From: Rhea pennata
Taxonomy: Eukaryota; Chordata; Aves; Rheiformes; Rheidae
DNA: 64,000 bases
Assembly: GCF_028389875.1 (NCBI RefSeq)
Contig: NC_084670.1
Span: 17,178,383-17,242,382 of the forward strand
Reading direction: 5' to 3'
The translations under genes were made by a program, and so were the position numbers. Positions 44,101 to 58,921 of the stretch are shown here, in pieces; positions within the stretch are counted from its first letter, which is position 1; each line of letters opens with the position of its first letter. A model generated the notes under the pieces. The model saw only the letters and a list, made by a program, of their open reading frames with translations. It was not told where the DNA came from and did not search any database.

Positions 44101-44580
44101 AACTTAGCGTGGTCTCAGTCCTATGATTACCATCTGTGAAGAAGCTGATATGTTCTTAAAAGTTGGGAATAAATATTTAAACTGAAGAAGAGGTATAAAA
44201 TCATATAAAAAGAGAAAAAAAAATCAGCAACTCAGGCCACACTGTAATAGCCATCCAACCAAATGCTGGTGAGCATGAAGTAGTAAAAGGAAAGATTTGC
44301 TTGCTAATCCAACTTCAAGAAACCACATTAATCTTGTTTACCATATTTATTCATTCACTCAGTGAGGAAGAAAACCTGACAAGTCATAATTGATTTGACT
44401 CATTACCAACTGTCTATATTCCCTTTATTGACATAAATTTTAACTGAAAAAAATCATGCATTTTAAAAGAACAGTTTATAAATTCATTTGATAAACTTCT
44501 GAAAGTTATTTATAACAGTCCTGAAAAACCTTTCCTTCTGTCTCATGTTTTCTGAAGCAAAACATTTAATGCAAAGCACA

Positions 44581-44640
44581 CCAGACATCTGACTTGCATA
44601 CACCTCAGAGGTTTTCTATGCAGTCTTCACTAAAGTGTGC
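44581..44640 (-). ncRNA. SELENOF: SECIS element (selenocysteine insertion hairpin) in SELENOF 3' UTR
   Basis: Read on the minus strand, GCACAC pairs perfectly with GTGTGC as the basal stem. GTGA (44627-44630) and GA (44588-44589) form the non-canonical core, and GACTGCATA pairs with TATGCAAGTC (one bulged A) as the second stem. An A-rich bulge (GAAAA) and a small ACCT/AGGT hairpin close the apex, a form-2 SECIS. It would bind SBP2 and recruit the Sec-specific elongation factor so that the UGA at 56466-56468 is read as selenocysteine. The core starts with G where the mammalian element, as I recall it, has A. Confidence 0.93.
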
Positions 44641-45178
44641 TTACTAAATGTTCCACAATTATCAGAGCATGAGTTCCTCCATCAGCTTCAAAATCTGTGA
44701 ACTAGATGCTCATAAAGAACGCTTCTATAAAAAGAATAGTTCAAATACAAAATAGAAGAGGACACTAGCAGTCAAGTTTCTTTGGGAGACATTGCATTTG
44801 GTTCTGATGTTTTTACGAAGAGCAGCATACATACAAAAAGCACGGTGATAATTTCAGTTATTTGAAACTCTTAATTTTTAAGTGTTTGTTTAAAAAAAGT
44901 TTATAGCAAACTGATAATTGCATAATTAAATTTGTAACAAAGCATTTTGTTAGTGATAAATGCACTAAGAGCTGAAATCTATTAAGACGAGCTATGCTGT
45001 TTGTCAACTTGTCAGGTATGTGTGCTGAAGCTTCCCCTTCTAATTAAAGGAAGTTTAGTACAACATAATAGATGTTAAAATTAATACAGAAACCAGAATG
45101 TTTTTTCAGTTGTGGCAAACTTCATCTGAGAAGATTACTATGACAAAACATGAAAAGGGAAAAGAACTGAGAACAATT

Positions 45179-45310
45179 TTATAGACGTTCTAATTTTTCA
45201 CTTAGAAATTCTTCCACGCTATCTGTGTTCCACTTGAGGATGCTCAGTTCTTCAGCAATGTTCCCGCTATCGTCTAGCAGCTTTAATACAGGGTCAGAAC
45301 CACGCACATA
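45179..45310 (-). CDS. SELENOF: SELENOF exon 5, coding part (last 43 residues, stop TAA)
   Basis: The acceptor is TTTCTTTCTACAG. It encodes YVRGSDPVLKLLDDSGNIAE and ELSILKWNTDSVEEFLSEKL then ERL, with TAA at 45179-45181. It is almost identical to mammalian SELENOF; the last residue is Leu rather than Ile. An open frame continues past the acceptor into the intron, but the acceptor and homology set the exon start. Confidence 0.97.
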   Translation of the reverse strand, partial: YVRGSDPVLKLLDDSGNIAEELSILKWNTDSVEEFLSEKLERL

Positions 45311-48300
45311 CTGTAGAAAGAAAAAAGTCAGTTTCCTTGGGCTGGAAAATGCATTCCCCATTTTAATACTTCCTCACAAATTCATTTAAATCACTTTAAA
45401 AGATACAGGAGCAAGAACAGAAAAAAGTTCAAGGAGTAACACCAGAAAGGATGAGTATTTAAGAATCAGAGCACTAAAACTTCAGAGTATCCTGGGCAAA
45501 CTTAGAAAATACAACTTTTCTGGAGAAATCAATCTAAGTTTAGGCTTTCTTATGTTTAGAATTCTTAAAAACAAACAAACAAAAAAAACCCAAACCCAAA
45601 ATATGAACAGACTTAAGCTTGTTTTTTCCTGGTAACGCTTAGTTAACGAAACAGATAATTCAATGACATATTTTGTTTTGCTTTTACAAATTTCATCTCT
45701 ACAGCGTTATCAACAATGCAGTCTTCCACCTAAAAACAGGTCTATCAAAATCAAAGGAAGGTGCTCAAAGCTAGAGTTGCATGCATGTCTGTATGTAAAG
45801 CAGCAACCAGGAAGAGGGGAGTCACCCCTACCGGAGCCTGAGAGCAGAGAGATGCTGCAGGTCACACATACTACCAGCAGCAGATGACCAGTATTTCCAG
45901 CTCTGGAGTAAATGCTTTCATGCCTGGTACTATGGGATGAAGATGGGAGAAGAGAAGGAATCTTAGGGACTAAGGGGCCTCATTCCATGAAAAATCTGAG
46001 CTCATTAGTTTGAGAGCAGTAAGTATTTATCTTAAGCCCCACAATATTGTTAGTTGTATTGAATAAAATGAGTAAAAACCAGCTTCAGTTCAGACTTTTG
46101 ACTTGTATTTAATGTCAAAGGGAGGATGGTGGAAGAACAGGTCAAACAAGTATGCGTCAGAAACATCTCCTTGTTCTCCTGGGTCCTCTATACAAGCTAA
46201 TTTGTATGTGGAGAAAAATACCATAAGGCTGTCTTTGAAAGATGGTATTCTACTTTAACTGTTTTTAGTTACTGAAATTTTATTTCTGAATTCTGAAATC
46301 TGGTTCTTCTAACACATAGCTTTTTCACCATTTGCTTAGTTTACTTTTAAAAATTTCTAGTCACTTTAGCAGTTCAAAGTTCTACTACCCGTTTCTAATG
46401 TGCTCACATCATTGCCTACTGTGTTGTATCTGTGCCTATTGAATTTGCTGGTAAAATAATACTTTAATGCTTCTGAATACTCAGTAAGTCACAAAACTAT
46501 ATAATGCAAATAAAAGCTTTTAACAGCATTAGAAAGCTCTAAACCATTTAAGTTTACAGAAAGAATTCCCTAGGAGTATTTTACTTTCCCCTACTGAGTT
46601 AACCTAGTTGATTTCACCTAATGAAGCTAGTGGCATCTCTGATCAATTTTCCAAAAGCCTTGTAAAGTAAATACCAGATCCATTTGCACTGAGGATTTTT
46701 TTTGATAGTGTTCTGTACCAATTGTAGTCCAGACTGCTTTGAAGTTCAATATAGCTACAAAGCTTAAAATAAAAATGAAACAGCCAGACATGCAGAAGGA
46801 GAGAAAGCTCTTGAAAGAAACTGGAGGACACATATAGAGGCAACATGAATACATGAGACAGATGAAGTCTGTTTTGGATGGAATCTGCTGTGAGAAGACA
46901 AATCACTTATAGCAGCCATGCACAGCTATGAAGTGACTCCAGATGGTGCCATTTGGTGAGTAGAGATGGGAGCACAAAGATGTGAGAATAAAGATATGTA
47001 TCTATGAAGCATGCTGGAAGTCCACAGAGGATGTTAAGAGACTAGATTTTGAAGTGAAGAGGGTACCGCAGATTTGTTTGAGCTTAGGACACTGCAGCTT
47101 ACACAGCTTTGAGCATATGGAATGGTGTTTCTAAAGACTTCTCTATACACTGCTCTACAAAGCTGGATGTTTGAGGGCTAGAGGCAGGGAGGAAGATTCA
47201 CATAACAAGGTGAAGAATGTCTAAGAGGAAGGAAAGAAAAATTAAAAATCACTGAATGTATGGAAACATCAGAAAGCCAGGGGAGGACAGAACAGGAGAG
47301 AATGAATTGAAACAATGACAGAAGCTCTAATAATCGAGATATCCACAGAATCAAAACAGAATAGAAATATTCTTCACATTCTTTTGCCATCTGCTATTGC
47401 TTATGGGTTCCAGGATACTTTTTGTTAGATTAAAAATAATAATAATAAATTGGTACCAAACGTTAAGTATCAGCAGAAGGAGCTTGTAAAAATTTATACC
47501 AGCAATGCTTATTTGCCTTCTGCTAAAAGATTACTTAATCAGCAAATAAGGAACAATGCACAAAAGGACTGTTTCTACCAAGTTTTATTCTTCCTAGTAT
47601 CCCAAATAAGAAACATTTAGGTTACTACTCACCTTGATTTGCAGTCCCCTGAAAAGTTTTGGCTTGTCGCTCCTGACAAAAGCTAGGGTTTGGAGACAAG
47701 ACGAGGATGGGGAGAGGGGTAAATAAATAAATAAATCAGTGCTTTTCTATCTGCATAAAACAGACTTATGTTTAAGTTTGCAGTGGTGCTGTAGAAGGCC
47801 ATTTTAATGGTAAAACTCTGAGTATCCAAACAAAAGTAATAATACTAGAACATTTTACCTAAAGAAAAGCCTGTTTTTGCTAGTGTCCCGAACAAGCTTC
47901 TTATCTGCTTAGGTTTTCCTCAAACACTAGTGCAACTGTCTAAATCAGTCTCTCTCCATGTACAACTGACAGTCTTTAGCAGATTGGCCTGTATGTTGAC
48001 AGCCACCTAATCTCAGGTGAAGTGTAACAGTGACCAAAAGCTGGCTACGATGAGCTTGGTGAGGGAGACTAAATATGTAACACCTCCCATCAGCACAAGC
48101 ACACCACTTGTAAGCTGAGGTAATGTGGGTGGAAATGGCACGGAGGAAATTGTGGATTTTGGTGTTACTCTTGTAAACAAAACAGACAATGCCTTAGACA
48201 TCTCAAAGACTACATTTTGAAACATAGCAAGTCTTAACAGTTTAAGACTTCAGGAGCCTCAAGGGAAGAGAAGATAGCAGCTTCTCTGCAAAAGAGATTC

Positions 48301-51300
48301 TTACAGCAATCAGCTCTAAGATGGACTCAGAGGCCTCTCATGTAGCTACGTGGAGAGAAGGGTAGGTTTGAGGTAGGTGGCTGACAGACAACTCTGCTGG
48401 AATTGCTAGTCAGCAAACACTAACAGCAGCACAGTCCCTGTATTCCTACAGCACATCAGTCTTTTGTTAACACTAATTTTAAAAAGAGTATCAACAACAT
48501 GAATTATTTCAGGACAGATCATGAGCATAATAAGCTTTCAAACACTGTTCAGCCTAATGAATGTCTGAGTTCTGAAATATTTGAAAGTTATTCTAAATAA
48601 CCTGAAAGCAAGAAGGAGAAATGAAGACCAGGCTATTTTCTAAAGGCTGAACTTACTATCTATAGTGACATTAAGTGGACTCAGGACAATCCTTTAGTAT
48701 GCCAGCAGGGTCTCTCCCAGAATGATTCCTGTCAGTATGGACTGACACCTATAGAGATCCTACCTGCACGTTAAAGCTGCTTATTCAAGGTAAGACAACA
48801 ATGAATCTAGCCCAAATTGTGGATGCATCCTGCTGCTGCATGGAGATGAATGCAACTCAGGACTAAAGTTTCATACATCGCCTCACAAAACGTAGCTGTT
48901 CGCTCAATAATTGTAAAGGTGTCCCCTGACATCTTTATACCTATCTCTGTATTACTGCTGATGCTTACCATAACATTTTCTTGTTGTGTATATACATATA
49001 CAGAGTGGCATTTATTTCCTCCTCTCCTCCACTGGGCACTTGTTACAAGTCAAAATGATAAATTCTTCCAGCTTAAAATTGCACGAACCACTACAAAAGG
49101 GCCAATGCCAAGGCCCAATGAGCTCCTAAGGTTCTAAACCCCCTATAGAAGAGAAAGAGGCTTGCTTTTGTTATATAGATACAGTGTACATTATAACATT
49201 AGACTACAGTTCTACAAAAAGAGAAATTTCAAGTAACATTATAAGTAATCAGTACTTGCTCACATACTGAACGTGAGCTAAATTAGAATTAAACTCCAAA
49301 AGACAAATCATTCCCAACAGTGTTTCCCATGTCCTTGTGACTTGTTGTCTTACTGTAATTGGCAGTAAATGCAGAAAAGTTGCAAGATTTTTTTTTTTCA
49401 ATTATTATTATTATTATTACTACTCTTTCTTATCTTTTCTTCCTCTCTCTAACGTCCAGAGCAGGCTAGACTACTTCACAGGGAATTCTTCCACAAATTT
49501 TTCAATTCAAATCTAAAGCTGAAATGATTTTCTAAGGCTTTATATGAAACAGAAGGTGTTGAAAGCAGTCAGTAGAGTGGGTTAATTGCAAAACTTCAAG
49601 AAAAATGGTAAGGCAGTATAGCAAAACAGATACAGTTTCTGAAGCAACACTGAAACATGTAACCCAAACACATTAAGAAATGGCCTTTAGGGGTTACCTC
49701 AGGTTACAGCACTTCAGGCTTACAACAGGTGTGAGGATTTGTTAACTGAGTGACAGAGACTCATGAGTGGCTGTTCTCTGGCTGCACTGCTGGAGAGTGA
49801 AGAAGCTTGCATAAAATGTGAACAGAATAGGGTAGACGAATAAAGTCTTCTACGGGTTTTATTACATTCTGTCACTTTAAAAGTAGCTATTACACACTTG
49901 TATCAAAGTCAAATATCTAAAACTACTGAAAGCTGAGGCACAACAGAACTTCAGGAAAAATGTTCTAGACAGCTGGAACAAATTCACTTTCTGTTATTAG
50001 TATATTTATTTCTAATGCTGATCGCAGGGACTTTCTGTACTAGTCACTTGAATTTCTGTGATGCGACAATGAGCAACACTCGCTATACAAACAGCATAAT
50101 TTCCATATTGTAAATTTTGTAAGCTGAAGTGAGAAACCAATATAGCGTGCATTTTTAATGCATGTCAGTATCTTGTCAAAACACTTGATCTTTTACAAAA
50201 TCATGCTCCAAGTTGAACACAGCCTCTGAATAGAATTGATGGGGTTAGGAAGTCGGATGCAGCTACAATGCACATTTGGGGATATGCAGCTGTTTGCCTA
50301 TCATGTGATGTGGAGCACATGTTCCACATTCAGCAATGCCCTAACACTCTTCCCCTCTCTACTCTAATATTAACACTGTTGCTTCCTATAATCCCAAGGG
50401 CTTCCTGCATATTTTTATATGATCATTAATAGCTTTATGTTTAATACTACACTAACTATCTTCCAGTTTTTCTCTCCCTGCAGCTGCTTTAGATATCATA
50501 CGCTGCAGAAAAATAGGTATTTTATATAATCCATCCATGCCTGAGAGGGGAAGGAATTTTCCACTTTGATTCCTTCTATGACATGAACTCTGAGCTTTGT
50601 GCCACGACACTGTTTCAGTAAATCAAATGCTAGACTAAGATCAGACCTATTCTACTGCCATCTTTGCAACTGTCCTATCACGCAATCTTAAAATCACTTC
50701 ACTTTATGCTTTTGTAAAACATGTTCACTACGAAAGGATGTGCCTGCAATTTGAAGGCAGTCCGGAAGTGCATCTACAAAGTAGACTAGATTGCCACGCA
50801 GGATGTATGCCTGCAATTAAAAGGTCAGATTTCCCTAAAGCATGTCCTCAAAAGACAAGCCAGAGGGAGATTACAAAGTGCCAGACAGCCTACCAACAGC
50901 TCTCCAAGGCAATCTTGTGAATGCTGAAAGGGAGAGAAAGATCAGGTGTGTGTGGATACTGCAGAGGCCACCCTGGGCCAAACTGTCTTCCAAAGGGAGA
51001 GAATGCCTAGCACTGCATAGTGCTTTTAAAGAGCTAAGAGCAACCTCTGCCCGTGAACACTGCACAAGGAAAAACCCACTGCTATCATGATAATGTTCCT
51101 TTGTTTTGAGGAAGTCCATGAATACGAGACTGTTGGAATTAAAACCTAGAATCTTAAGGGAAGATTCCTAAGGAATCTAAGACTCACTCATGCCCAAACT
51201 GCAAGTCTATGGATTCACATGCACACACCTCCATGCCTTCTAGCAGAGGCCTGGCAGGATATACCATTTAAAAAAAGTCTCCTGACTCAAAATAAGTAAG

Positions 51301-54300
51301 TTGTCCACATTTGTCTCTAATAAGCTTCAGATCTACATGCGAAGCATAACTCTTTTATAGACTACCTAGTGTTACATATAAATGGGATGATCCAGATTGC
51401 CAAGGATGACTACATTCAGCAACATTAGTATTATTTAGAATCTTTCTTTAGAACATCTCCTGCTTGATCTGTAACTGGAAAAAATGCAAAATGAAAGAAC
51501 CTGGGGTAAGATATTGAAGAAAAAAATTAAATACATCTCTTAACACTTGAATGAATCTCTTAACACTGCACATACAATGGCAGTAAAATTTCACGCTAGT
51601 CTTCAAACAACAACTGTACAAGCAGACAAATGTTTTTTGAACTTTGTGTATCTCTACACATATCAGAAGGATCCTAACAGCCTCAAATCAGAAAGGCCTG
51701 GAAGATATTAAATAACTTACTATCTCTCTTATCTCAGATTTTGATTTTAATGCCAGAAAAACAGCAAAAAAAATCATCAACTAATTGAATCTTGAGCATA
51801 ATGCAGGCAATAAATTTTTACTGCCAAATTTTTGCTTTCTGGATAAGCTATAGCATGTCTTCTGGCAAGAATCTAATGTGATTAAAAATCTTGCAGTAAT
51901 GGAAAATCCCACTTGTTCAAACTCTTCTTCTTTTTGTTATTAAAAATCTGTGCTTAAAGTTTGAATTCATTCCATTGCTTACTGCTGTAACACTTGTATT
52001 CTCAGGACATTTCTAACTTATGTATGCACACACAGATTCATCCCACTTTTTAAAAACAGGATGTAGCCTTCTTAGTATATGCTACTTTTCCAGGCAACAG
52101 AATCTACTATCTGTTTCTAAACTCTTGACATTGTGTGTAAAATCGTATCAAAATGCTGATCTTGCACTGAAAAGCAGCAGCATACTTTTTTTGATGAAGG
52201 TGACTATCCCTCCGATCTGTTGGTATCATACCAAAAGATTCTATTGTTATTTGATCAGGTCAAAGTAGTATTAGTGTTCTGAGAGCAACATCCGAAAGGA
52301 CTACTTCATTGTCATTCATGAGTAAGAGGAATCTTTCAAAATTAGTATAAAGCAAGATCTATCTTTAGAGAAATATTTGAAGTCTCTTTATGATGCATGT
52401 AAATGTTTCATATACAGAATTATTAACAACAGATAGTTAAGGAAGCATGTAAGAATTTATTTTAGCAAACTAGCATTGCATTTTGTATAACTGAATTCAG
52501 CATATTCAATTCATATTTTTAAAACTCAGAAGTAAAAAAGACTAAAGGTACACAAAGTGAAGTATAGGAAATAACTGAAGTGACCTTATCCTAACACACA
52601 AGAGGAACACTGACGTACATCTAAGACTGCATGTAAATGGTTGTTGGCAGGAGTTAATGAACTAAACAGAGGAAGCAAGTGTAACTGATTATTAGCACAA
52701 ATTGATGAAATCAGAGGTACATTAAGTTCTACATGGAACTGGGCCCTGAATTATTACATAAAAGTATTTTGAAAGCGAACCCCAAAACTTTGCTAGAAAC
52801 AAGAGCTTGTACACTACTGCAGAATATTACAGATTTGTAAGTAAAAAGGGGCAAAAGGACTTGACCATACCTGAAATGATTGTAACAAAAAGTAGGTTTT
52901 GTTATGCTATTGCTATTCTTACCAAATGCTTAAAGCCATGGAAAGAAAGAAAAACAACCAAAACCAAAGCATTAGAAGAGTGATATTTTTTTTGAAGACA
53001 GTGCATTTGTATCAAATTGGTATGTTTATATCAAATTTACTTTGTATATCATCTACTTAGAAAAGATTATAAAAAAATGTATGTATAACATCAGCTTCTA
53101 TCACTACAACATCCTAAGTATCTTGGTAAGTGTTTTTAGTAACTTTTCTACAAAATGCAAGATTTAACACTAATATAACTTTCTAACCTTTTCACCCATA
53201 TTTGAGAATTACAGATAAATTAATGAGGAAATAAGTGATCTTACATAAAAGTACAGACTCATGACAAATTATTTTGTGGTAACTAAAAGAACCCCCTCAC
53301 ACCTGTGGAATCTGAGCAACACAACATAGTGCTTACTACCTCTCTTAAGTGAGAGATCTAATGTAGCTGTATGCTGTGTAAGTTCAATGATCAAGAACCT
53401 TGTTTCTGTAGCAGATCTGCTGGGAGCACGTTCATTGCTTAACTAAGAGAGTCACAGAGAGAGATGTGAGTTGTTCCCTTGGTGAACAAAATAAAGCATA
53501 GAAATGTTAAAGAAATGTTCAATGGAAAAACCCAGTCTAGTGCAGTCTTTGTTAAACTGAAAGCATGCAGAAGACTAGACATCATCACCTCTCATCTCAT
53601 CACGAACAGAATACAGCTATTATTGAAGAGTCAACTTAAATCAAATATGCTAGATTAGTCAGTGACTGATCAGTTAATTTAGTATTCTATTTCGCAGTGT
53701 TAGCTTTATGCATCTCAGCTAAGAACAGTATAATATTCTGCGTTAGTTGATATAATAAGATACTGCCTCATCTACAAATCTTACTGCTTACATTTTCAAT
53801 GGTCTATTTTGATGCAGTACTTTTAAATGATAAATGTTTAAGACCTGTTTTTTTGCAGAACAATTTCTAACTATATGTAATATAGGAATTAATTCTGCAG
53901 TACAGCATTTATAATAGAATAATTTATTTTTAAGGGAAATATAACAGGAAAAATATTTAATAGCTGAGCATATTGTAGTTTGTTACCAGATTGTTAGCAT
54001 GAGAAGCTATATTTGAAAAAGATAACAGATGTCCTTGGCCATATTTGCAAAAGCATTTAACAGTCTGTAATGATATTACGAAGAACAATTTTCAATTTAA
54101 GTTGACTGAGAGTATCTTGCTGAGGACCAAATTTTTTTATTCTCTGGTCACTTATTCTCTTATTTCTCAGTGTGTGTATATATATATATATATGTATATA
54201 TATATTATGGAATGTATTTATAGAAGTATACATACACTCCTTTAGAGATGTTTATACTCACTTTCAGGTGTACTCAGATACTATTTGTAGCTAAAAATAA

Positions 54301-57300
54301 TATTACCAGTAATTTTGGTGGGATTTTTAAAATGTAACTACCACAGAATATTGCATTTGATCCTGGAATAACACACACACGGAGTTCTTTTTAACTGTCC
54401 TCTCCCTTCATCTGCACCTTTTATGAACCTTTATTAATTCTAAAGTATTTGAGGATTAAAATCCTTAAGTTATGAATCCCATTATAAAAAACACTGTTCA
54501 CTCTTTGGCCACATAAAATGTAATCCAGAACTAGTCTGTAACAAATCAGGTTTGTGGGAGTAAGCTAAGTGACAAAACAATCTATATAAGTATTAAGGAA
54601 GACCTGAAAGTCAGATACAGCAATAACATATACTAATCCATGTAGTTCTAATACACACACAGTCCCACACTTAGTGCTGCCATTTTGTGTATATTCTGCA
54701 AGGAGAAAAAAATCCTAGTGGGAGCTGTGAGGCAGGAAGCAAAAAGAAGTATTTGCAAAGCGACATCGGCAATGACAGACTACACTGTTCAATGGAGCCT
54801 ATAAAGACATTGCTTCAAAAGAAGCAACTTGACCTTCAGGCTGCCTAACTTCTGTAATACCCAAGTGAAAAGCAGAAACAAAACCAGTTCTCAAATGTTA
54901 TATTTTAAGATGGAGTCATTAAATAATGTTTTGGTAGAAGTGAAAAAAAAATGAATAAAGAAGTTTTTAAAAAAAATCTAAGCAAAAGTATTTTCAAATT
55001 AATACTAATGTGAAGACAAATACCAGCTGAAGAAATGCATTGTTTTGTATTTCTAAATATAGTCTTAAAATTTACATCATTTTCCAATCAGTTCTGATAC
55101 AGCAGCAGTAAATCTGAGCAAGAGAAACCGGTGATCAAAAGAAAAATGAGATAGTTAAGTGTACCAAGCAGTACTGTCTTTCTTCTCACTGTACCAAACA
55201 AGAATTTGTAGTCAAAACACAAAAACTACTGAAAAGCTACTGAACTTCATTCAGTCTTTTAAAAAGCAAGCTATATGATTAGTAGAATTTAAATCTTTAA
55301 ATAAATTTAGAAAAGTAAGAAAAAAATGTAACATTTTCAAGTTTTTCTTTTTGTACTGTAAGTTTTAAGCTTGTTAAGCTATTTTGGAAGGTGTGCTGTG
55401 ATGTGCACAGAGCAGAAATTGAGGGCCCTTCCCTTCTAGGACCAATATGCAAAGATCATTGAGAACATGATAGAGCCTGGAGCCAAACTAACAAGTTGAC
55501 TTCTTCCTTCAAATCTATGGTTCAAAGAGCACTTAGCTCTTACAGATTCAGGTCCATAAAGAAGCTGGGTGAATGGGCAACAACAGCTAGGATTTTTTTT
55601 TTTTTTTTAAACTTTGCTAAATTTGAATGGACATGGATATAACATGGATAACATGGTGTCCTGCACTCCCCAAATTAACGTCTTCTCCCCCCTTAAAGTA
55701 GGGCAAGCCCTTGAATGAGTTTTTGTTTTGGTGTTTTAAATGGCAGGGAACAGAAAATATCCTTCCCCTAGTATTGCTGTCTATTAACTGAACTGTTTGT
55801 GGGAAGAGGTGGCAGGAGAGTGTCTAGGGCAGCATAATTTATGGTAATTGTAACCTTCTGTTCTAAAACTTTATTTGTTCATCAGGCAGCCTTCAAAACA
55901 GGGTGATATTAACACTGGGAATGGTAGATGGAGATGTGCTTTTTGTGCATTTTTATTTCTAAAGCTAGATCAGTCTTTTCTCCCTATGTTCAACCAACGC
56001 TAAGTACTGTCTTAGGAACTTCATTACTGAAAAAAATCAAAGTACTGCTATCACCTAAGTTCTTTCCCCACTTATAACAATGTACTAGGTTGAAAATTTT
56101 CACAGATTTTTCTTCCTGAAGCTACCCCCTACCACATGCTGATGGTATTGATTTTCCTTTTACACCACAGTATTCCATTCACTTTAGTCAATGGCTATTA
56201 TCCACTGACAGAACAATTATCTGTAGGATCTCTGAAAAGAAAGCAGCTCCAAAAGCATGCCATATAATTTTACATAAAAACTATTGCAGAACAGTTCCAC
56301 CAGTCTCAGGTCAATGCAACCTTTCCAGTATAATGTGTGAAATCTATGACTACTTGTAAAAAGTGCTTAAAAACATATTTTATCATTCAGCTGTGACAGT
56401 ATTTAATATTTTAAAAAACAGTAGTGGCTTTACTTACCCTGGACTTGAGGGAACCTTCCCAATTTTCATCCACATACCTCTAGGACAGCTCCTGCATAAA
56501 GCTGTAATTATATAAAGAAATTGTTAATAAAAATATATATATTACTAGTTTACTTATGGCACATAATCTACTGAACTATTTGCCTCTGAGGAGAGCACAT
56601 ACTATTGTGTTGATGGTAACTACTGAGATAATTAAGATACTAAATAGAATCACAGATTCCAGATCAGTCTCTGGTTTATTCAACTGTTCACTAAAAATAC
56701 ATGATTTCCATTCATTATATTAAAAAAGTAATACCTAGAACAACAGTTGAGATTTACTGTTGTTGGGAGTAAAGTTTCAGGTTTTTCAAAAATTGCAACC
56801 GGGTATGTTGCAATGGGAATTATGGACTAAATTAATTATGGACTATGAAATAAAGAAAGCTTTATTTCTTCCTCCCCAAAGATACTAGGATACTTCTCAT
56901 TAGGTGAATTTTTCACTTCCATTTTAAGCCTAACTTTGGACAATGAAATACTGTTCATAATAAAGATAAGGCAGTGACTTCAGATGTCTCATTAGGGCTA
57001 ACTACTAAACTGCAGAAAGAGGATGGATCACATGAACAGGACGTAGTTGCAGTAATATATACAGGCTGAGCTCGTATATATTTCATGCTTGTACTCAGAT
57101 ACTTCAGCCAGCTGTGCAGGATGTTCAGATTCAATTTTCTTAAAGTATAAGATTTCAGTTTTATAAAATTGGATTATCTAAATTCAAAACCTCCATCAAT
57201 CTTGCATACTGATATAGCTTTTAACATTTTTTTTTTTTTTTTGCAATATAGGAATGCAATTGATTCCATAGTTTGCTGAATCTAACTATAAATTAGCAAC

Positions 57301-58890
57301 AGATTGTTCCTGCTTCTTAAACAGAACTTCACACTGTAAAGCTAGGTTATTTAACACTTTTATCTTACATGCAGTCGGTAATACTGTATACCAAATAATG
57401 TCCTTCCAACTGTGAAACCTCTCTGCCTACACAGGAGTTGACAGAAAAAACTTGAGTTAAAAATTTTTAAGCCAATCCATCACATACTAATTAAAACTCC
57501 TGCTCCCATTTTCATTTAGACAGTATTTTCATAACACACAAGCATGTCAGGACTTGGTGTCAAGGAAAAAAAAATTACTGAAATAAAGTAAAACTCACAT
57601 TTCACTTAAAATATGAACTGTGAATTCATGTAATTAAATATAAGCTTCCACTATGAGATTTAATAAGTATTAACACTTCTGAACAAGGAGTGACAAGTCA
57701 TAAAAGCAAAATAGATGCAATATGACAGAGATCTCAAAATAAGGCAATTCTATTTAAACCTCATCACTGATCTCTCTAGGCATTACAGACAGCCAGGAAC
57801 ACATATCTATCTTGGGAATATCAATCTTCTGAATTCAGGTCAAATTCAATATTTGCCTAAGCACTATGGATCAGAACACATGAAATACTCTAATCATTTG
57901 CTGGGAAATTATGACTTCTTGCCAGACCTGAACTAATCAGTATCATTACATCCCCAGGAAGTGGAACTAAAAATATTACTCCACATTATCTGTTCAGAAC
58001 AGCATCTCAGAAATGTGCTTAACTACATTAACATTTTCAACTAAACATTAGATTTAAGATAAAAACTAGATTTTGATTGTTGAAACTGTAACTCTTCTAT
58101 GAAGCAACACTTTAATATCTTTAAAATCTGGTATTTTAAATCTCAGTTCAACCTCAAATAAAGCTTTTTAATTAAAAAGCCACTAATAAACAGCTAATTC
58201 TGATACTAGCTTGCATAATTAAAGTACCTCTGGACCTAAAAAAATAAAAAGTAACAAAGATAGATGAAATACTGAACAATGACATTATAAACTTTGCTTA
58301 CCTTGTCTCTATTCACTGTTCTTTAAAAAACACTTAATTATATCAACAAACTTGGATTCAGATATTTGCATATTCACTAATGCACTCAACTTTTATAGTG
58401 GTTCTATGCTACTGACAGTAGTCTTAAAATTTTTATATTAAGAAGTTAGTTTAAAGAAGTAGATATAAAGGAATAAGAAGCATTTTTCTAACTAAATTAA
58501 TTATTTTTTATATATGTGTATAGAGAGCTAAATATTTAGGATAATGGTAAAGTGACCATTTTTCAATTTTCATTACTGCAAATAATTCTTACAATATATG
58601 CCTTCCTTTCAGACAAGCTTTCTACGGAAGCAAGATCACTATAGGAATCTAAAATATGTCCAGACATACTTTAATTATAAAATACTCTCCATTTATAACT
58701 CCTAGCTAATAAACTGAAAGTACAGTTTCACAAAGGAAACAGCTCAATCATTGATGTCTATATTCTGAGACATACTCTGCCATAATCGAAGCCCAACCGT
58801 GCTGATACAAAAAAGTTCAGTTCAGATTCATGCTGGGACACCAGCTGCTCTATACTGTCTCTCACTAGATGGCTAGACAAAGACCCCCCA

Positions 58891-58921
<31 letters not shown>

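Larger units (their letters stand above)
44075..45178 (-). other. SELENOF: SELENOF 3' UTR
   Basis: AT-rich minus-strand sequence from the stop codon to the likely cleavage site. It carries the SECIS element at 44581-44640, about 540 bases after the stop, and three AATAAA hexamers. No open frame of note. Confidence 0.75.
47683..56437 (-). other. SELENOF: SELENOF intron 3
   Basis: About 8.8 kb, AT-rich. It contains a (TAAA)n tract near the exon 4 acceptor (47719-47736), an (ATT)6 tract (49401-49418), an AT/GT microsatellite (54176-54206) and a poly(T) stretch near 55590-55608. No exon or mobile element recognised; open frames at 48850-49137 and 50842-51119 are unrecognised. Confidence 0.75.
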
